Source of the DNA: Litorimonas sp046250185
Lineage (GTDB): Bacteria; Pseudomonadota; Alphaproteobacteria; Caulobacterales; Maricaulaceae
DNA length: 64,000 nt
Assembly: GCF_046250185.1 (NCBI RefSeq)
Contig: NZ_CP176469.1
Reading direction: 5' to 3' (one strand)
The stretch's first letter is position 1; each line of letters opens with the position of its first letter. A program made the position numbers and the translations under genes. Positions 16,736-26,302 of the stretch are shown here, piece by piece. The notes below the pieces were generated by a model, which was not told the origin of the DNA, did not search any database, and was given only the letters and a program-made list of their open reading frames with translations.

Positions 16736-19700
16736 TTAGACGAATAAATCTGTATCTTCGATTACTTCGCCGACTGGGATTGGACCACCCGGGAAGCCTG
16801 GACCGCCATCACCACCGAAGAGTTCTTCATAGGTCAGGATGATCGTCCGGTCTGGATTATTCACATCTGGCACGAAGACGAATGTCTCGATGCTGTCGAG
16901 AATGAATTCCACGCCGCCGCTTGGTGCGTCGATGCCGCGAATATCGAGTATGCTCGAGGGCGGCATTAGCGGCCCGTCTAGCTCTGGATCAACGACGAAA
17001 ACGCCTGAGAGCGCGAACACATCATCTGGCGTGATACCGTTCAGAACCAGCGTATCATTTCCGCCAGCATCATCGATGAAGTCAAACCCATCGCCGACGT
17101 TATAGATATAGGTATCGTCACCCAAACCACCGCGTATCGTATCATTGCCACCTGCGCCCGTAAGCGTATCTGACAAATCTGTGCCAAGCAGAGTTTCGCC
17201 TTCATTAGTCCCGACGACAACAATGCCTTCTGCGGGCGGCTCAACGAGGTCGAGCAATCCTTCCAGATCCAGTGTGCCGTCCGCAAAGACAAAGCTCTCA
17301 ACAATCCCGAAGTCTGGAGACTCGCCGTCACCGAACGGGCGAGGCGCAGCGATTGTCACGCTATCACCGCCACCGAAATCAACTCGAATACCTTCTAGAC
17401 CATTGGTCACAACGGCATCCGCAGCATTGAGGGTGCCGAAGTTAATTGTGTCATTGCCGAAGGTTTCAAATATCAGGTCGGCTCCGTCACCTGCATTATA
17501 AAGATAGATGTCATCGCCGCCATTACCCGAAATTTCGTCATCGCCGAGGCCACCATCAAAGGTGTCATCGCTGCTAAAGCCGACAATGATATCGTTCCCA
17601 TCCGTTTGCTGGTCTGCGATCAGTTGGGCCAATACGTCACTGCGCGTGACGGTATCATTGGCAAATTCGATTGCGTCAAACGCGATAGAATCTTCGAAGA
17701 ACCCTTGGATACGCACTTGATCGCCATTGGCGAAAGATACAACCAGGTCATTCGTCTGGAATTCCGCAGCATCGCCTTGCGCAAATGTAGCGTCAGCCAG
17801 ATCGTAATCTGTGAAGACGAGACGGTCAGCATCAGCCGTTCCGAATTGCGTTTGCAGCACGTCAGATCCATCGCCAGACGCGAACTGATATGTGTCAGCC
17901 CCGTCGCCGCCGCGCAAAGTATCATTGCCCGTGCCGCCGATGAGCGTGTCATTGCCTTCGCCGCCGTCGATAAAGTCATCGCCGCCCGCACCATCAATGA
18001 CGTCCTCGCCGGCAAAGCCTTCAAAGATTTCATCTGCGGCTTGTCCTACGATCGCGTCATCACCTGACGTGCCTTGCAGTGACGCTAAAATATCGCGCAC
18101 ATCCTGAACCGTGATTGTCTGATCGCGGAAAGCATATTGCTCGATTTCATCTCTGCCAGTGGTAAGTCCGTTCTGCACCCGCACACTGTCGCCATTGCCG
18201 AACTCGATTAGAACCGTGTTCGGACCCTGACGGAGGAAGGACGCATCGCTCTGATCGTAATCTCGGAATTCAAGCGTATCCGTTTCGCCTGTCTGCCCAT
18301 TGTCCTCAACACGATCAGCACCGTCGCCAGCGCTAAATTGATAGACATCTTCGCCCGCACGACCTTCGATGAAATCATCGCCGAGTCCTGCGATCAGGGT
18401 GTCGTCATCAACTGTGCCGCGCAGAGTTTCCCCTGCATCCGTGCCGATGATTGGCAGGACAGTCAGCTCAATATCTTCGATCAAGACAGGAATACCGTCA
18501 AACACCAATGTCTCGATCCGACGGAATGTCGTGGACAGACCGTTGACGATCTCGACTGTGTCGCCATTGTTAAAGCTGATCAGCAGGTCATTCGAGGTGC
18601 CGATCCGAGTAAAGGTGGCGTCCGCCAGCGTTCTGCCGACAAATACCGCTTGATCAGACCCACCAAAAGCATTGTCATCAATCGTGTCTTGCCCGTCGCC
18701 AATGTTGAACACGTAAGTGTCCCCACCGGCGCCGCCAAAGAGCATGTCATTGCCTGTGCCAGCTTCGATTGTTTCAGCCGCACCTGAACCGTAAACACTG
18801 TCATCGCCCGTCGTGATTTGCCCCGCCAAAACGGCGGCTTGGAAAGCTGCGTTATCGAGCGTCTCGACTGTTCCGTCAGGATTAACAAATTCAATCGTCT
18901 CAATCGTGCCTGTTGAGCCTTCCAGTCCATCGACGATTGTCACAACATCGCCATTGGCAAAGCTGATCGTCACAGTCTCTGTTGCATCTGGACGGTCGAA
19001 TGTTGCATCCGCGAGTTCGCGGCCTTCAAAGCGGATCGTGTCGACGCCGCCAAAGCCATTATCATCGACCGTGTCTTGGCCATCGCCGACATTAAACACA
19101 TAGGTGTCGTTGCCTGACAGACCTTCCAGCGTATCATTGCCAAGGCCACCTTCCAGCGTGTCATTGAACTCTGTGCCAAAGACAACGTCATCCCCATCAG
19201 TTGAGAAATAATCAAAGATCAACTCGCGGAATTGAACATCGGTCAAAGTGCCGTCGCTAAACACGACTTGCTCAATATCACCGAAGTTGTTGTCCAGCCC
19301 ACCAATGACTTCGACGCTATCGCCATTCGCGAAACTGATCGTGATCGTATTTGATCCACCATCGCGGCTGAACATCGCTTCCGTTGAGGCGCGGCCGTTG
19401 AATTGGAGGGTATCAAGGCCGTTAAACCCACCGTCATCGACGATGTCTTGGCCGTCACCAATGTTGAAGATATAAGTGTCATTGCCTGAATTACCTTCGA
19501 TACGGTCATTGCCAAGGCCACCTGTCAGCGTATCACCAAACTCCGTTCCGATAATGAAATCATCTCCGTCCGTTGAAAGGGTGTCGAGAATGACAGCACG
19601 CAATCCTGCAGCATCAAGTGTCGTATTATCAAAGACAACACTTTCAATATCGCCAAAGCTCGGGTCCAGTCCGTCGATCACTTGCACGCTATCGCCGTTG

Positions 19701-22700
19701 TCAAATGTGATGGTGAACGTGTTAGAGCCGCCGTCCCGTGTAAACGTGGCGTCGTCTAGGTCGCGACCGTTAAACACCAGCGTATCAACGCCGTTGAAGC
19801 CGCCGTCATCAACGATGTCTTGACCATCCCCAATGTTGAAAGTGTAGGTATCATTGCCCGAACCACCTTCCATGCGGTCATTGCCCGTTCCGCCTTCAAA
19901 GGCATCTGCAAATTCCGTCCCGAAGATGATGTCACCACCGACTGTCGTAAACGTATCAATGACCAGAGCGCGCAGCGCCGCATTGTCCAGTGTCGCATCG
20001 TCAAAGACAACGCTTTCAATATCTCCGAAACTTGGATCTAGAGCTTCAACCAATTCGACGCTGTCGCCATTGTCGAAATTAAATGTGATCGTGTTAGACG
20101 CTCCGTCCCGCGTGATCGTGGCTTCGCCCAGAGTGCGGCCATTAAAGATGACCGTATCAACGCCGTTAAAGCCATTGTCATCAATGATGTCATTCCCGTC
20201 GCCGATCTCGATCACGTAGGTATCATTACCGCCGAGGCCTTCCATACGGTCATTGCCCTCCAAGCCAAAGAACGTATCTGCGCCACTTGTGCCGACCAGG
20301 TCATTGTCCTCTTCTGTGCCGAGGATCACGCCGCTGCCAACTGCAAATGTGACATTCGTGCTGACTGATTCACCCGAACTATCTGTGGCAGTTACAACGA
20401 CGCGTACGCCGCCGCCATCCGTTGTTGTCGGTGTGCCAGAGAATGTGCCAGTCGCCGCATCAAAGCTCAACCAATCCGGCAACTCTCCGCCGCCTGCAAC
20501 ACTCGCGCTAAGCGTCAAGCTATCGCCAGTATCAACATCTACGAATGTATTGGCTGGCAAAGTGAAGCTATAAGCCTCGTCAAATGGCAATTCCTGCAGC
20601 GGCGTATTGCGCGTAACAATGGGTCTGTCATTGGCCCCTGTAAATGTCAGGGTGATAGAGTTCGTCGTCGCCAAACCCAGCTCATCGACTACTTGGAAAT
20701 CAATCGTGATGTCGAGCGTATCGTCTTCTGCTAAAGCCTGAATCTCTTCGTTTTGGAAAGCCGCAACGCGCAGCTCATTATCGAGAATGGTAAACCCAGC
20801 AGGCAGTGGATTGTCAGGCAATTCCGCAATGCTCAACACCGCGCCATTATCCACGTCACCCGTGCCGACCAAAAGATCGATCAACTGTGTGCTGGCATCC
20901 TCTGACAACGTCTCGGTGAGAGCTGTCACAGTAGGCGCATCATTCGTGCCAGTAATCGTGATCGTCGCGGTCTGCGCGACAGAACCGCCTTCGCCGTCGA
21001 CGATGTTGTAATTAAGCGTGATGACTTGCGACTCGCCAACCGCCAAAGACTGCAAGGCTGCATCGGATGGATCAATAGATAGCGAGGCGCCGTCCAATGT
21101 TACGCCCGGCACAAGGCCGAAGACATTAGCAACGGACAGTTCCGCACCATTATCTACGTCGTCAGCCCCTTCGAGCAAATCAACCGTAAAACCAGCCGCG
21201 TCTTCATCCGCTGCCGCCGTGACAGCACCAGAAATCGTCGGCGCGTCATTCGTGCCCGTAATCGTGATCGTGGCCGTTTGCGCGACAGAACCGCCTTCGC
21301 CATCAACGACATTATATTCCAGCGTGATGACTTGTGTTTCACCCGCCGCCAGCGCCTGGAATGCCGCATCGGATGGATCGACAGAGACAGTCGAGCCGTC
21401 GAGAGTCACACCTGCGACGAGGCCTGTGAGGGCTGCAATCGATAGTTCCGCGCCATTGTCTACGTCGTTGGCACCCTCAAGGAGATCAACTGTAAACGCA
21501 GCCGCATCTTCATCCGCCGCCGCGCTGACAGCGCCAGAGATTGTGGGATCATCGTTCGTGCCCGTAATCGTGATCGTGGCCGTTTGAGCGACAGAGCCGC
21601 CTTCGCCGTCGACGATATTATATTCCAACGTGATAACTTGCGTTTCGCCAGCCGCTAGCGCTTGGAACGCCGCGGCAGATGGATCGACAGAGACAGTCGA
21701 GCCGTCGAGAGTCACACCTGCGACAAGACCCGTGAGGGCTGCAATCGATAGTTCTGCACCATTATCAACGTCGTCGGCACCCTCAAGGAGATCAACCGTG
21801 AAGCCGTCAGAATCTTCATCCGCAGCCGCCGTCAAGTCAGCTTCCACTGTCGGCGCGTCATTCGTGCCTGTAATCGTGATCGTCGCAGTTTGAGCGACAG
21901 AGCCGCCTTCGCCGTCAACCACATTATATTCCAGCGTGATAACTTGTGTTTCCCCCGCCGCCAAAGCTTGGAACGCCGCGTCAGATGGATCGACAGAGAC
22001 AGTCGAGCCATCGAGAGTCACACCCGCGACAAGACCTGTGAGGGCTGCGATAGATAGTTCCGCACCATTGTCTACGTCGTCGGCACCTTCGAGTAGATCA
22101 ATGTCAAAACCAGCCGCATCTTCATCCGCAGCTGCCATCAACGCACCGGTAACAGTTGGCGCGTCATTTGTGCCGACCACGATAACCGTCGCCTCCTGAG
22201 CCACGCTACCGCCCTCACCATCAACGACATTATATGAAATAACAAAACTTGAAATCTCTCCAGCCGCCAGCGCTTGGAAAGCGGCATTTGAAGGGTCAAC
22301 AGACAGCGTTGTGCCATCGACCGTTATGCCCGCCGAGAGCCCTGTGACGTCGGCGACAGAGAGCACTGCGCCATTGTCAACGTCTGCTGCATCAATCAAG
22401 AGGTCCAGCGTGGCAGCGTCCCCGTCTTCGCTCGTCACGACGCCCAAAGGCTCTCCGATTGTCGGCGCGTCATTCGTGCCTGTAATCGTGATCGTGGCCG
22501 TTTGAGCGACAGAACCGCCCTCGCCGTCGACGACATTATATTCCAATGTGATGACTTGTGTTTCACCCGCCGCCAAAGCTTGGAACGCCGCGTCGGATGG
22601 GTCGACAGAGACAGTCGAGCCGTCGAGAGTCACACCTGCGACAAGACCTGTGAGGGCTGCAATCGATAGTTCTGCACCATTATCGACGTCGTCAGCCCCA

Positions 22701-24325
22701 TCGAGCAAATCAATGTCAAAACCAGCCGCATCTTCATCCGCAGCCGCCGTCAAGTCAGCTTCCACTGTAGGGGCATCATTCGTGCCCGTGATGGTAATCG
22801 TCGCCGATTGCGCGACAGAACCGCCCTCGCCGTCGACAATGTTGTAATTAAGTGTGATAACTTGCGTTTCCCCCGCCGCCAAAGCTTGGAATGCCGCATC
22901 AGATGGATCGACAGAGACAGTCGAGCCATCGAGAGTCACACCCGCGACAAGACCTGTGAGGGCTGCGATAGATAGTTCCGCACCATTGTCTACGTCGTCG
23001 GCCCCTTCAAGGAGATCAACGGTAAACGCAGCCGCATCTTCATCCGCCGCCGCCGTCAAGTCAGCTTCCACTGTCGGCGCATCATTCGTGCCAGTAATTG
23101 TGATCGTGGCCGATTGCGCGACAGAACCGCCTTCGCCGTCGACGATGTTATAATTAATTATGATGACTTGTGACTCGCCAACCGCCAGCGCTTGGAATGC
23201 CGCATCGGATGGATCGACAGAGACAGTCGAGCCGTCGAGAGTCACACCTGCGACAAGACCTGTGAGGCCCGCGATAGATAGTTCCGCACCATTATCAACG
23301 TCATCAGCGCCTTCAAGGAGATCAACTGTAAATGCAGCTGCATCTTCATCCGCAGCTGCGCTGACAGCACCAGAAATCGTCGGCGCATCATTCGTGCCAG
23401 TAATCGTGATCGTCGCGGTCGCTTGGCGGGTCGTGCCATTGCCTGACACTTCATATGTGAAAGTGACAGTTTGCGTTTCGCCCGCTGCGAGCGAATCGAA
23501 GTCTGTGCCTGCGTCGAAGGTGAAGCTGCCATCGGGGTTTAGCGTCAGCGCGCCGCTATCAACATCGGCGATGAGCGTCACAGTTTCGCCGGCCACATTT
23601 TGGTCATTGGCGAGGACGTTGCCTGTCACGGCATCATCTTCTGTTACGTCAAACGCATCGTCGACCGCGACGGGGTCGAGGCCGCCGCCGACATCTGGGC
23701 CAGCATCTGCGGGATCAACTTCGACTCCGTCAACGAAGACGCGCAGGCCTTCAATGCTACGGATTGTCAAATCAAACGCGGTGAAAGTGAACGTGCCGTT
23801 TGAACCAGCATCAATATAGCTTTGGAAACGCGCAAAGTCATCGGCTACGTCTTGGCTTTCAAACTGGGCTGCACTTAGGTCAAGAAGGAGCGTGTCAGTC
23901 CCGCGACCGCCGTTAAAATAGTCATTGCGATAACCCGTGACGTCCGAGCCGCCAAAGATAAGGATGTCACTGCCTGAGCCACCAGATAAGTAGTCATATC
24001 CGTCGCCGCTGACCAAAATATCATTGCCAGACCCGCCGTAAAGTCGGTCATTACCGCTGCCCGCAAAGAGCGTGTCAGAGCCAGAGCTACCTGACAAATA
24101 GTCATTCCCGCTGCCGCCCTCGATCCAGTCATTGCCAGACCCACCAAAGACCAAATCATTACCGCTGCCGGCTATAACAATATCATTGCCTGACCCTGCA
24201 AAGACGATGTCATTGCCGCCCCGCGTTTCAATGTAATCATTGCCGCCATTGCCAAAGACAAAATCTCTGCCATTCGACCCAATGATCGTATCTGAAAAAA
24301 AACTACCGAAAATAAAACGTGCCAT
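16736..24325 (-). CDS. Giant RTX / cadherin-like repeat protein, probably type I secreted
   Basis: 2529 residues from the ATG at 24325 (GGGGGATGG upstream); 17 extra codons from 24376 are unlikely. Order: (1) residues about 10-150, calcium-binding RTX nonapeptides (GGSGNDxLxx); (2) about 218-315, one VCBS-type domain (DPVAVDDAFDV ... TITITGTNDAPT); (3) about 315-1130, eight near-identical 102-residue cadherin-like domains (AAADEDAAxFTVDLLEGADD ... GTNDAPT); (4) one diverged copy; (5) a dystroglycan/Ig-like domain (residues about 1232-1330); (6) nine modules of roughly 120-140 residues, each an RTX stretch plus haemolysin-type calcium-binding-related domain (GDGQDIVDDGGFNGVDT, NGDSVEVI); (7) a C-terminal tail EVIEDTDLFV, acidic then hydrophobic as in type I secretion signals. 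No signal peptide. No HlyB/HlyD/TolC genes are near. A large adhesin or S-layer/biofilm protein is the best guess; no catalytic domain is visible. Confidence 0.85.
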   Translation of the reverse strand: MARFIFGSFFSDTIIGSNGRDFVFGNGGNDYIETRGGNDIVFAGSGNDIVIAGSGNDLVFGGSGNDWIEGGSGNDYLSGSSGSDTLFAGSGNDRLYGGSGNDILVSGDGYDYLSGGSGSDILIFGGSDVTGYRNDYFNGGRGTDTLLLDLSAAQFESQDVADDFARFQSYIDAGSNGTFTFTAFDLTIRSIEGLRVFVDGVEVDPADAGPDVGGGLDPVAVDDAFDVTEDDAVTGNVLANDQNVAGETVTLIADVDSGALTLNPDGSFTFDAGTDFDSLAAGETQTVTFTYEVSGNGTTRQATATITITGTNDAPTISGAVSAAADEDAAAFTVDLLEGADDVDNGAELSIAGLTGLVAGVTLDGSTVSVDPSDAAFQALAVGESQVIIINYNIVDGEGGSVAQSATITITGTNDAPTVEADLTAAADEDAAAFTVDLLEGADDVDNGAELSIAALTGLVAGVTLDGSTVSVDPSDAAFQALAAGETQVITLNYNIVDGEGGSVAQSATITITGTNDAPTVEADLTAAADEDAAGFDIDLLDGADDVDNGAELSIAALTGLVAGVTLDGSTVSVDPSDAAFQALAAGETQVITLEYNVVDGEGGSVAQTATITITGTNDAPTIGEPLGVVTSEDGDAATLDLLIDAADVDNGAVLSVADVTGLSAGITVDGTTLSVDPSNAAFQALAAGEISSFVISYNVVDGEGGSVAQEATVIVVGTNDAPTVTGALMAAADEDAAGFDIDLLEGADDVDNGAELSIAALTGLVAGVTLDGSTVSVDPSDAAFQALAAGETQVITLEYNVVDGEGGSVAQTATITITGTNDAPTVEADLTAAADEDSDGFTVDLLEGADDVDNGAELSIAALTGLVAGVTLDGSTVSVDPSAAAFQALAAGETQVITLEYNIVDGEGGSVAQTATITITGTNDDPTISGAVSAAADEDAAAFTVDLLEGANDVDNGAELSIAALTGLVAGVTLDGSTVSVDPSDAAFQALAAGETQVITLEYNVVDGEGGSVAQTATITITGTNDAPTISGAVTAAADEDAAGFTVDLLEGADDVDNGAELSVANVFGLVPGVTLDGASLSIDPSDAALQSLAVGESQVITLNYNIVDGEGGSVAQTATITITGTNDAPTVTALTETLSEDASTQLIDLLVGTGDVDNGAVLSIAELPDNPLPAGFTILDNELRVAAFQNEEIQALAEDDTLDITIDFQVVDELGLATTNSITLTFTGANDRPIVTRNTPLQELPFDEAYSFTLPANTFVDVDTGDSLTLSASVAGGGELPDWLSFDAATGTFSGTPTTTDGGGVRVVVTATDSSGESVSTNVTFAVGSGVILGTEEDNDLVGTSGADTFFGLEGNDRMEGLGGNDTYVIEIGDGNDIIDDNGFNGVDTVIFNGRTLGEATITRDGASNTITFNFDNGDSVELVEALDPSFGDIESVVFDDATLDNAALRALVIDTFTTVGGDIIFGTEFADAFEGGTGNDRMEGGSGNDTYTFNIGDGQDIVDDGGFNGVDTLVFNGRDLDDATFTRDGGSNTFTITFDNGDSVQVIDGLDPSFGDIESVVFDNTTLDAAGLRAVILDTLSTDGDDFIIGTEFGDTLTGGLGNDRIEGNSGNDTYIFNIGDGQDIVDDGGFNGLDTLQFNGRASTEAMFSRDGGSNTITISFANGDSVEVIGGLDNNFGDIEQVVFSDGTLTDVQFRELIFDYFSTDGDDVVFGTEFNDTLEGGLGNDTLEGLSGNDTYVFNVGDGQDTVDDNGFGGVDTIRFEGRELADATFDRPDATETVTISFANGDVVTIVDGLEGSTGTIETIEFVNPDGTVETLDNAAFQAAVLAGQITTGDDSVYGSGAAETIEAGTGNDMLFGGAGGDTYVFNIGDGQDTIDDNAFGGSDQAVFVGRTLADATFTRIGTSNDLLISFNNGDTVEIVNGLSTTFRRIETLVFDGIPVLIEDIELTVLPIIGTDAGETLRGTVDDDTLIAGLGDDFIEGRAGEDVYQFSAGDGADRVEDNGQTGETDTLEFRDYDQSDASFLRQGPNTVLIEFGNGDSVRVQNGLTTGRDEIEQYAFRDQTITVQDVRDILASLQGTSGDDAIVGQAADEIFEGFAGEDVIDGAGGDDFIDGGEGNDTLIGGTGNDTLRGGDGADTYQFASGDGSDVLQTQFGTADADRLVFTDYDLADATFAQGDAAEFQTNDLVVSFANGDQVRIQGFFEDSIAFDAIEFANDTVTRSDVLAQLIADQQTDGNDIIVGFSSDDTFDGGLGDDEISGNGGDDIYLYNAGDGADLIFETFGNDTINFGTLNAADAVVTNGLEGIRVDFGGGDSVTIAAPRPFGDGESPDFGIVESFVFADGTLDLEGLLDLVEPPAEGIVVVGTNEGETLLGTDLSDTLTGAGGNDTIRGGLGDDTYIYNVGDGFDFIDDAGGNDTLVLNGITPDDVFALSGVFVVDPELDGPLMPPSSILDIRGIDAPSGGVEFILDSIETFVFVPDVNNPDRTIILTYEELFGGDGGPGFPGGPIPVGEVIEDTDLFV
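20935..23382 (-). repeat. Eight tandem 306-bp coding repeats in the RTX gene
   Basis: Each 306-base unit encodes one 102-residue cadherin-like domain; most copies are almost the same at DNA level. The fourth unit (about residue 621 onward, EDGDAATLDLLIDAADVDNG) and the eighth differ more, so units in between look homogenised by recombination. Copy number is likely to vary and to be mis-assembled from short reads. Confidence 0.85.
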
Positions 24326-24610
24326 AACACCATCCCCCAAAAAAATCTTCCTAGCGCGAAAGGGTTGCAGCCCCAAGAAACAGCGCGCGATTACCTTAAC
24401 ACAACCTTAAAAGGAGTTGCCTGACAAGTTAAAAGTCTTCGAAAGACAAAGAATCTTGAGAGATTCCCGTCTCTGACGACAGGGTTTAGGGGTTATCCCG
24501 CCAGACGTGAATTTTAACGCTAAACTTTAAGTATGTTCGGTAACGGCTTGGATTCTGCGATGGGATGGGTCGCTTTGGTGGGGGTATATTTCAACGGCGT
24601 ATGTTGTCTC
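24326..24610. other. Leader region of the RTX gene with hairpins and candidate CtrA site
   Basis: 285 bases between the RTX and mtnP genes, both on the minus strand, so this holds the mtnP 3' end and the RTX promoter. The 15-mer at 24396-24410 fits TTAA-N7-TTAA. Two short hairpins lie further upstream: GTCTT/AAGAC (24435-24447) and GAATCT-TGAG-AGATTC (24451-24466). Confidence 0.5.
24396..24410 (-). promoter_or_regulatory. Candidate CtrA-binding site upstream of the RTX gene
   Basis: TTAACACAACCTTAA (plus strand) is TTAA-N7-TTAA, about 71-85 bases before the RTX start codon. That is a workable position for CtrA activation or repression. Not tested by any search here. Confidence 0.5.
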
Positions 24611-25510
24611 TTATCTCAGGACGCGCCCTGCCACAGCGTCCAATTTTGCCACCAGCTTCGGGTCGCGGGCCTCTGGCGCTGTGATAATTGCAACGTCCAG
24701 ATTGGTCTCGATGCCTTGCGGAGTCGGCGTTCGAGGTGTCTGCGATAGCGTATGAATTAATTCACGCACAGTCGCCCGCGCTGTGTCGGCATTTTTCATC
24801 AACACAGCGATCACGCTGGCGACATCGACATTGCCGTGATCCGCGTGCCAGCAGTCATAATCCGTCACCATGCCAATCGTCGCATATGGCAGCTCTGCTT
24901 CGCGCGCGAGTTTGGCCTCGGGCATATTCGTCATACCGATCACATCGCACCCCCAAGCGCGGTACATACGGCTCTCCGCCTTTGTCGAAAATTGCGGCCC
25001 TTCCATCGCCAGATAAGTCCCGCCGCGGTGGACGGTGACGCCCGTGCTTTCCGCCGCCTTGGCCGCCATATTAGCGAGCCTTTCGCAGACAGGATCAGCG
25101 ACAGAGACATGGGCCACGCAGCCTGCGCCAAAGAAGCTTTTCTCACGCTTAAACGTGCGATCTATGAATTGATCGACAATGACGAAATCGCCAGGGGGAT
25201 ATTGCTCTTGCAACGATCCCACTGCGGAGAGCGAGAGCAAATCCGTGCAGCCCGCTCGCTTTAGCGCATCGATATTGGCGCGGTAATTCACATCTGACGG
25301 CGCGAGGGCATGGCCGCGACCGTGACGGGGCAAAAAACGAAGTTGCACCCCGTCTAACTCGGCGAACAGAATTTCATCTGATGGCTCGCCCCACGGGGTG
25401 TCAATCTTGATCCATTGCGGGTTTTGAAGTCCGTCAAGCTCATACAAGCCTGAACCGCCCAGGATGCCGAGCGTCCATTTCGAATCAGATTTTGTTTTTT
25501 GGTCTGTCAT
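24611..25510 (-). CDS. mtnP: S-methyl-5'-thioadenosine phosphorylase
   Basis: 299 residues. Splits methylthioadenosine with phosphate into adenine and methylthioribose-1-phosphate in methionine salvage. Visible: GILGGSGLYEL, PRHGRGHALAPSDVNYRANI, AMEGPQFSTKAESRMYR, GMTNMPEAKLAREAELPYA and the specificity motif TDYDCWH, which separates MTAP from purine nucleoside phosphorylases that have Asn here. About 15 N-terminal residues before WTLGILGG are not conserved. No other methionine-salvage gene lies beside it. Confidence 0.92.
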   Translation of the reverse strand: MTDQKTKSDSKWTLGILGGSGLYELDGLQNPQWIKIDTPWGEPSDEILFAELDGVQLRFLPRHGRGHALAPSDVNYRANIDALKRAGCTDLLSLSAVGSLQEQYPPGDFVIVDQFIDRTFKREKSFFGAGCVAHVSVADPVCERLANMAAKAAESTGVTVHRGGTYLAMEGPQFSTKAESRMYRAWGCDVIGMTNMPEAKLAREAELPYATIGMVTDYDCWHADHGNVDVASVIAVLMKNADTARATVRELIHTLSQTPRTPTPQGIETNLDVAIITAPEARDPKLVAKLDAVAGRVLR

Positions 25511-25586
25511 AAACAGAGCCTAATCAGCCTGACTTATGATTGCAAAGTCAGACTCATCACACCCGTGTGATATTAGCGCATGTGTC

Positions 25587-26105
25587 TTAGCGAATGGCGA
25601 GGACAACAATTAGTAACGAAATCAGGGCATAGGCGATGACGCCAAAGACGATCAATGATTGCTGTGAATTTTTAGACACAGTCGACTTCGCCAGCGTCGA
25701 GACTTGGTTCAGCAGTTGCGGCCACGTATATGAGACAAAGTCACCTTGGCTCATCACGGAAACTAAGCGGTCATCCGCGTCGACCACCGGCAGACGACGA
25801 AAGCGCTCATTGGACATGATGCGCAGCCAATCCGTCAAGTCGTCATCTTCTTTGGCTTTGCGAAGTTCCGTTGACATGATCTGGCTGACCTTCGTCTTGG
25901 CGGGGTTTAGCTCTGGCGCCATGACGCGCTTAAAAATATCACGCTCCGTCATCAGACCGAGAACTTTGCGGTCATCATCTACGACGATGATTGAACCGAA
26001 GTTTTTCTCCGCCATCAATTTAACAGCCGCCAGGACAGTCATATCCGGGCCGCATGTGAGAGGATTGGGTTTATTGCCATATTCGGGACGGTTCTTGATT
26101 TTCAT
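25587..26105 (-). CDS. CBS-domain-pair protein with C-terminal membrane anchor
   Basis: 172 residues from the ATG at 26105, which has AAAGAGG upstream; 14 further codons to 26147 are possible but lack a site. Two CBS domains (about residues 20-75, VLAAVKLMAEKNFGSIIVVDDDRKVLGLMTERD; and about 85-140, ending LVSVMSQGDFV) usually bind adenosine nucleotides. The C-terminus (SLIVFGVIAYALISLLIVVLAIR) is a single membrane helix with almost nothing after it, so the protein is tail-anchored with the CBS pair in the cytoplasm. Which nucleotide or partner it senses is unknown. Confidence 0.85.
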   Translation of the reverse strand: MKIKNRPEYGNKPNPLTCGPDMTVLAAVKLMAEKNFGSIIVVDDDRKVLGLMTERDIFKRVMAPELNPAKTKVSQIMSTELRKAKEDDDLTDWLRIMSNERFRRLPVVDADDRLVSVMSQGDFVSYTWPQLLNQVSTLAKSTVSKNSQQSLIVFGVIAYALISLLIVVLAIR

Positions 26106-26221
26106 GCGCAGGCCTCTTTTTCTAATCGTTGTAAGATAGCTACGCATGACAGTGACGCGCGGTTGTTATGTCGCACTATTTCTGTCGTCCCGCCGACACC
26201 AACTTCTGAGTTTAGCGCACA

Positions 26222-26274
26222 AAAAAACCGCCCTGTGTCATGCGCTCGGAGCCAATGACACGGGACGGTTTTTT
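26222..26274. terminator. Bidirectional terminator between petC and the CBS gene
   Basis: Arms 26222-26241 and 26255-26274 are complementary over 20 bases with two wobbles or mismatches, and have A6 and T6 at their ends. It follows petC on the minus strand; the CBS gene start is beyond it, so it shields that gene from petC read-through. Confidence 0.85.
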
Positions 26275-26302
26275 GAATTAAAGTATGTGTAAATCAGATA
26301 GC

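Noticed and set aside
20935..23382. Open frames on the plus strand repeating every 306 bases (for example 22548, 22854, 23160)
   Set aside because: They are antisense shadows of the RTX cadherin-like repeats and follow their period exactly; no start signals of their own.
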